DNA of 64,000 nucleotides from Perognathus longimembris pacificus. Lineage: Eukaryota > Chordata > Mammalia > Rodentia > Heteromyidae. Both the position numbers and the translations under genes were made by a program. Under the pieces are notes generated by a model. That model was not told the DNA's origin. It did no database searches and saw nothing but the letters and a program-made list of their open reading frames with translations. This document shows, piece after piece, positions 61,322 to 64,000 of the stretch. The first letter of the stretch is position 1. Each line of letters opens with the position of its first letter. Location: NCBI RefSeq assembly GCF_023159225.1, contig NC_063161.1, forward strand, positions 78,592,267 to 78,656,266. Reading direction: 5' to 3'.

Positions 61322-61785
61322 CTTCTGTTGTTGGTCATGGGGCTTGAATTCAGGGCCTGGGAGCTGTCCCTGACCTCTTTTTGCTCAAGGCTAGTGCTCT
61401 ACCACTTGAGCCACAGCGCCACTTCTGGCTTTTCCTTGGTTCCTTGGAGATAAGAGTCTCACAGGAGTCTGGGAATATGGCCTAATGGCAAGAGTGCTTG
61501 CCTCGTATATGTGAAGCCCTGGGTTTGATTCCTCAGCACCACATAAACAGAAAAAGCAGAAGTGGCGCTGTGGCTCAAGTGGCAGAGTGCTAGCCTTGAG
61601 CAAAAAGAAGCCAGGGACAGTGCTCAGGCCCTGAGTTCAAAGCCCAGGACTGGCAAAAAAAAAAAAAAAAAAAAAAAGAGTCTCACTGACCTTCCTGCCC
61701 CGGCTGGCTTTGAATCATGACCCTCAGATGGCAGCCTTGTGAGAAGCTATGACTGCAGGTATGAGCCACCAGTGCCCGGCTCAGG
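61322..61785 (-). mobile_element. B1-Geo SINE interrupted by an ID-Geo insertion
   Basis: Reversed Geo half before (CATGGGGCTTGAATTCAGGG, CTAGTGCTCTACCACTTGAG) and reversed B1 half after (CTGGCTTTGAATCATGACCC, GAGCCACCAGTGCCCGGC) the insertion. Confidence 0.93.
61463..61675 (+). mobile_element. ID-Geo (IDL-Geo) SINE, nested, opposite strand
   Basis: TCTGGGAATATGGCCTAATG, GAGTGCTTGCCTCGTATATG, GGGTTTGATTCCTCAGCACC, GTGGCGCTGTGGCTCAAGTG and a 23-bp A tail. Exact flanks AAGAGTCTCAC occur at 61452-61462 and 61676-61686. Confidence 0.97.
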
Positions 61786-62203
61786 ACACCATCTTCCTGT
61801 AGGGCTCTGCTCTGGCCTTTGTGGGCTAGGGCTACCGGGGCACACTCCCCTCAGGCCTGACCACTGCCAGGCATGTCTACCCACTGGAGGAGGGAGGGAA
61901 AGAGGGAGGGAGAAGAAGAAATGAAAAGGAAGAGAGAGGAGCGGAGAGGCGGAGGGAGGGTCTGCAGTTGTGTTGGCAAAGCTCATTTGACAGCTGTGTG
62001 AGAGAGCTAGAAGAAGAGACACTGGGTCAGAGGCAAGAAGAACCATGGAGGCACAGAGTGGGGAGTGGGTCTTTGAGGTGCTGGAATGTTCTAGAATGTT
62101 CTGTCCTTCCATCAAGGGGGGGGAGTGTTCCTCAGAGCAAGACATGGTACAAACATTTGAAAACATTCCTTGGCACTTGTGAATGTTCCTTTGTATCTCC
62201 AAA
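61786..62203. other. Unique DNA with purine tract
   Basis: Purine-rich GAGGGAGGGAAAGAGG-type tract at about 61888-61956. Otherwise nothing recognised. Confidence 0.45.
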
Positions 62204-62204
62204 C

Positions 62205-62443
62205 ACAAGAGGCAGGTGGCTCGTGCTAATCATACTAGTCACACAGGAGGCTACAATCGGGAGGATAGCAGTTGGAGGCCAGGCCAGGCAGCAAAGTCCC
62301 TGAGACTGTCTCTCAATTAACCAGCCCAAAGCTGGGCTGGAGACACAGCTCAAGTGGTAGCACACCAGCCCTGAGAGAGAGAACCACACAAGTACTGGAG
62401 GCCTTGAGTCCAAGCCAAGGTACCTAGAACCTAAAAACAAGAG
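62205..62443 (+). mobile_element. B1-Geo SINE, diverged
   Basis: GGCAGGTGGCTCGTGCTAAT, GAGACTGTCTCTCAATTAAC, GGAGACACAGCTCAAGTGG, CCTTGAGTCCAAGCC. Confidence 0.82.
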
Positions 62444-62740
62444 ACCTCCAGGACCCCATTTCACTGTGTCCATCTTAAGTGTGCCTTGTTACCTGTCCTG
62501 TCCTCAGTTTCCTCATCTGTGGAATGGGCCCACCTACACCCACGGGGACTTGGCTCCAGCCAGGAGCCCCCTTCTGCCTCTGGGGATGGTGTGTGTGGTG
62601 GTGGGGTGAGGAGGAGGGTGGATCTCCAGATTCAGGCCCAGGGGCCAGGCTGCAGGGGTGCTGCCCACCCCCTCGAGGCCATTTTGTGTGCCCAGGGGTA
62701 GAGGCGGAGGGCTGAGGGGGGCGCGGGAGGGCCCGGGCGC
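62444..62740. other. GC-rich unique DNA with MIR core
   Basis: CTCAGTTTCCTCATCTGTGG at 62504 is a MIR word. No gene recognised. Confidence 0.45.
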
Positions 62741-62741
62741 G

Positions 62742-63050
62742 GGAGAGAGGGTTGATAATGATGATTAAGGCTGAAATTGGCGGAGATTTACTGCGGCCGG
62801 CCGGGAATGGAGGGAGAGGGGCCGGGGCCGGGGGCGGCCTAATGGATCCGTCAGCTTCGTGCGGCTGCTCAGCGGGCCGAGGCGGGTCACCCCGCTTTCT
62901 GCTTGCAGCACAAAACACTTCAATTTCGTTAGGAAATGTATCAATTTAACTGACTTGAGCGGCGCACTGAAAAAAACCTAATGAATCTGGACTCAATTTT
63001 CCGCCACGCTGCTCCTGAGAACTGTCGGAAACAATGTCGGTGGCCGGAGG
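62742..63050. promoter_or_regulatory. Candidate conserved element cluster
   Basis: GGTTGATAATGATGATTAAG, GCTGAAATTGGCGGAGATTT, CTTCAATTTCGTTAGG, GTATCAATTTAACTGAC, CTAATGAATCTGGACTC, CGGAAACAATGTCGG. CpG-rich and AT-rich patches alternate without repeats. Confidence 0.52.
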
Positions 63051-63194
63051 TGACGGGGTGGCCTCCGATAGGCCGCCTGGGCGCCCCCTTCTTCCCTTCC
63101 CCACCCCACCCTGCACTCCTCCCCTCCCCTGCCCAGCTTAGCGAAGAGAGAGCGGCTGCAGCCTGTCTCCTTCTGCATCCTAGCTGACAACCAG

Positions 63195-63310
63195 GCCCCG
63201 CCATGTCCCTAACCGTGATGTCATTATAGGTAAATTGGCCTCTATTTCAGGAGGGGGACGGTGTTAATTGAGTGAAAAATACAATACTAAGAGCGCTTGT
63301 CTGCAGCCCA
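63195..63310. promoter_or_regulatory. Candidate conserved patch
   Basis: CGTGATGTCATTATAGGTAA, ATTGGCCTCTATTTCAGG, GTTAATTGAGTGAAAAATAC, AATACTAAGAGCGC. Probably part of the preceding group. Confidence 0.45.
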
Positions 63311-63536
63311 GGGGAGGGGCGCGCACTAAATAGCCTCCCTCCCGGATGTCAGGGGAGGCAGATGTTGGTAAGTGCAGGGACATCCGCGCGCTTGTCACCC
63401 CAGCCAGCCAGCCGGGACAGCGACTCCCCACTCCTCGGGTGGCAGATGGCTGGGTGGAATGGCCCGCCAAGGGTCCCCCAGCAGCCTGAGCCCTGGTAGG
63501 AGGCCTCAGTCGCCTGGCCTACAAGATGGCACTCCA
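63311..63536. other. GC-rich unique DNA
   Basis: Nothing recognised. Confidence 0.4.
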
Positions 63537-63537
63537 A

Positions 63538-63790
63538 AGCCAGGTGCCGGACAGTCACGCCTGTCATCCTGGCTACTTAGAAGGCTGAGTTCTGAGGATC
63601 GCTGTTCAAAGCCAGCCTGGACAGGAAAGTCTGTGAGTCTCTTATCTCTAATGACCCACCAGGAAGCTGGAAATGGTGCTATGGCTCAGAGTGGTAGAGC
63701 ACTAGCCTTGAGCAAAAGAGTTCAGGGACAGCACGCAGGTCCAGTTTAAACCCCACAACAGACAAAATAAATAAATAAATACAACAAACC
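63538..63790 (+). mobile_element. B1-Geo SINE
   Basis: GCCAGGTGCCGGACAGTCAC, CCTGTCATCCTGGCTACTTA, GTCTCTTATCTCTAATGACC, GCACTAGCCTTGAGCAAAAG; tail AATAAATAAATAAATAC. Confidence 0.95.
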
Positions 63791-64000
63791 ACCAAAACCA
63801 AGGTGGCGCTGTAGGGCCCTACCCAGCCTCATGGGGAGGTTGGGGGGACCCCCCCCAGGGTCCCCCAGGGGGGTAGGAAAAGCCAGAAAGAAGCAAAGCA
63901 CTGGAAAATTCTGGATGCTGGCATGGGTTGGGGAGGGTGGAATGGGCCCTCTCCCTCTGCAGGCTATAGCTGGGGAGGAGAGAAATAAGTTGGGGGCTAC
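63791..64000. other. Unique DNA at window edge
   Basis: GGTCCCCCAGGGGGG-type words near 63850 form a short GC-rich palindrome. Nothing else recognised. Confidence 0.4.

Noticed and set aside
1..64000. A novel multi-gene system or operon-like cluster
   Set aside because: No protein-coding exon could be supported anywhere; the content is SINEs, simple repeats, minisatellites and candidate regulatory islands.

Overview
This window looks like mammalian nuclear DNA with no recognisable protein-coding gene. The lineage clue is the repeat set. Dozens of young to middle-aged SINEs end in the 'Geo' right half (key words GTGGCTCAAGTGG, GCCTTGAGCAAA, CCCAGGCCCTGAGTTCAAG). This half is joined either to a tRNA-like ID left half (the family described as IDL-Geo from kangaroo rats, pocket mice and pocket gophers) or to a 7SL/B1-like left half (called B1-Geo here). 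I therefore infer a geomyoid rodent (Heteromyidae or Geomyidae); the species cannot be told. Older SINEs (B1 monomers, B1-ID dimers, B1-B1-ID trimers), MIR relics and one probable LINE-1 3' end make up most of the remaining interspersed repeats.

The background is GC-rich, with many G or C homopolymer runs of 8 or more, CA/TG, TCC, GGAA and GGAT microsatellites, and several minisatellites. Most long open frames are incidental: GC-rich sequence has few stops, and many frames simply read through SINEs or simple repeats.

Set against this are about twenty sharply bounded, unique, AT-richer islands of 80-400 bp. They carry homeodomain-type words (TAATTA, CAATTA, TTAATT, ATGCAAAT-like) and no repeats. 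The clearest are at about 6.85-7.0, 7.33-7.6, 12.6-12.9, 14.27-14.4, 20.1-20.7, 24.3-24.56, 27.3-27.43, 28.48-28.6, 34.16-34.33, 50.02-50.3, 51.02-51.24, 53.24-53.45, 55.56-56.3 and 62.74-63.3 kb. This pattern (islands in exon-free, GC-rich DNA) is typical of the intron or flank of a developmental transcription-factor gene dense in enhancers. I cannot name the gene from the sequence, and conservation itself was not tested.

Layout: 0-4 kb, SINE relics and a CpG-rich GGCGTGG tandem region; 4-5 kb, a perfect 156-bp tandem duplication and SINEs; 5-9 kb, GC-rich unique DNA with two islands; 9-16 kb, SINEs with islands at 12.6 and 14.3 kb; 16-23 kb, mixed; 23-25 kb, SINEs, an island and a G-rich minisatellite; 25-32 kb, unique DNA with islands; 32-35 kb, a nested SINE, an 80-bp-period GGAT minisatellite and a CA-rich array; 35-49 kb, the densest SINE and microsatellite stretch; 50-56 kb, the densest island stretch; 56-64 kb, unique DNA, GGAT arrays, SINEs and a final island cluster. 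No rRNA gene, functional tRNA gene, CRISPR array or bacterial-type feature was seen, and I found no convincing new biological system. The most worthwhile leads are the island constellation, the trimeric SINE and the repeat-structure oddities.
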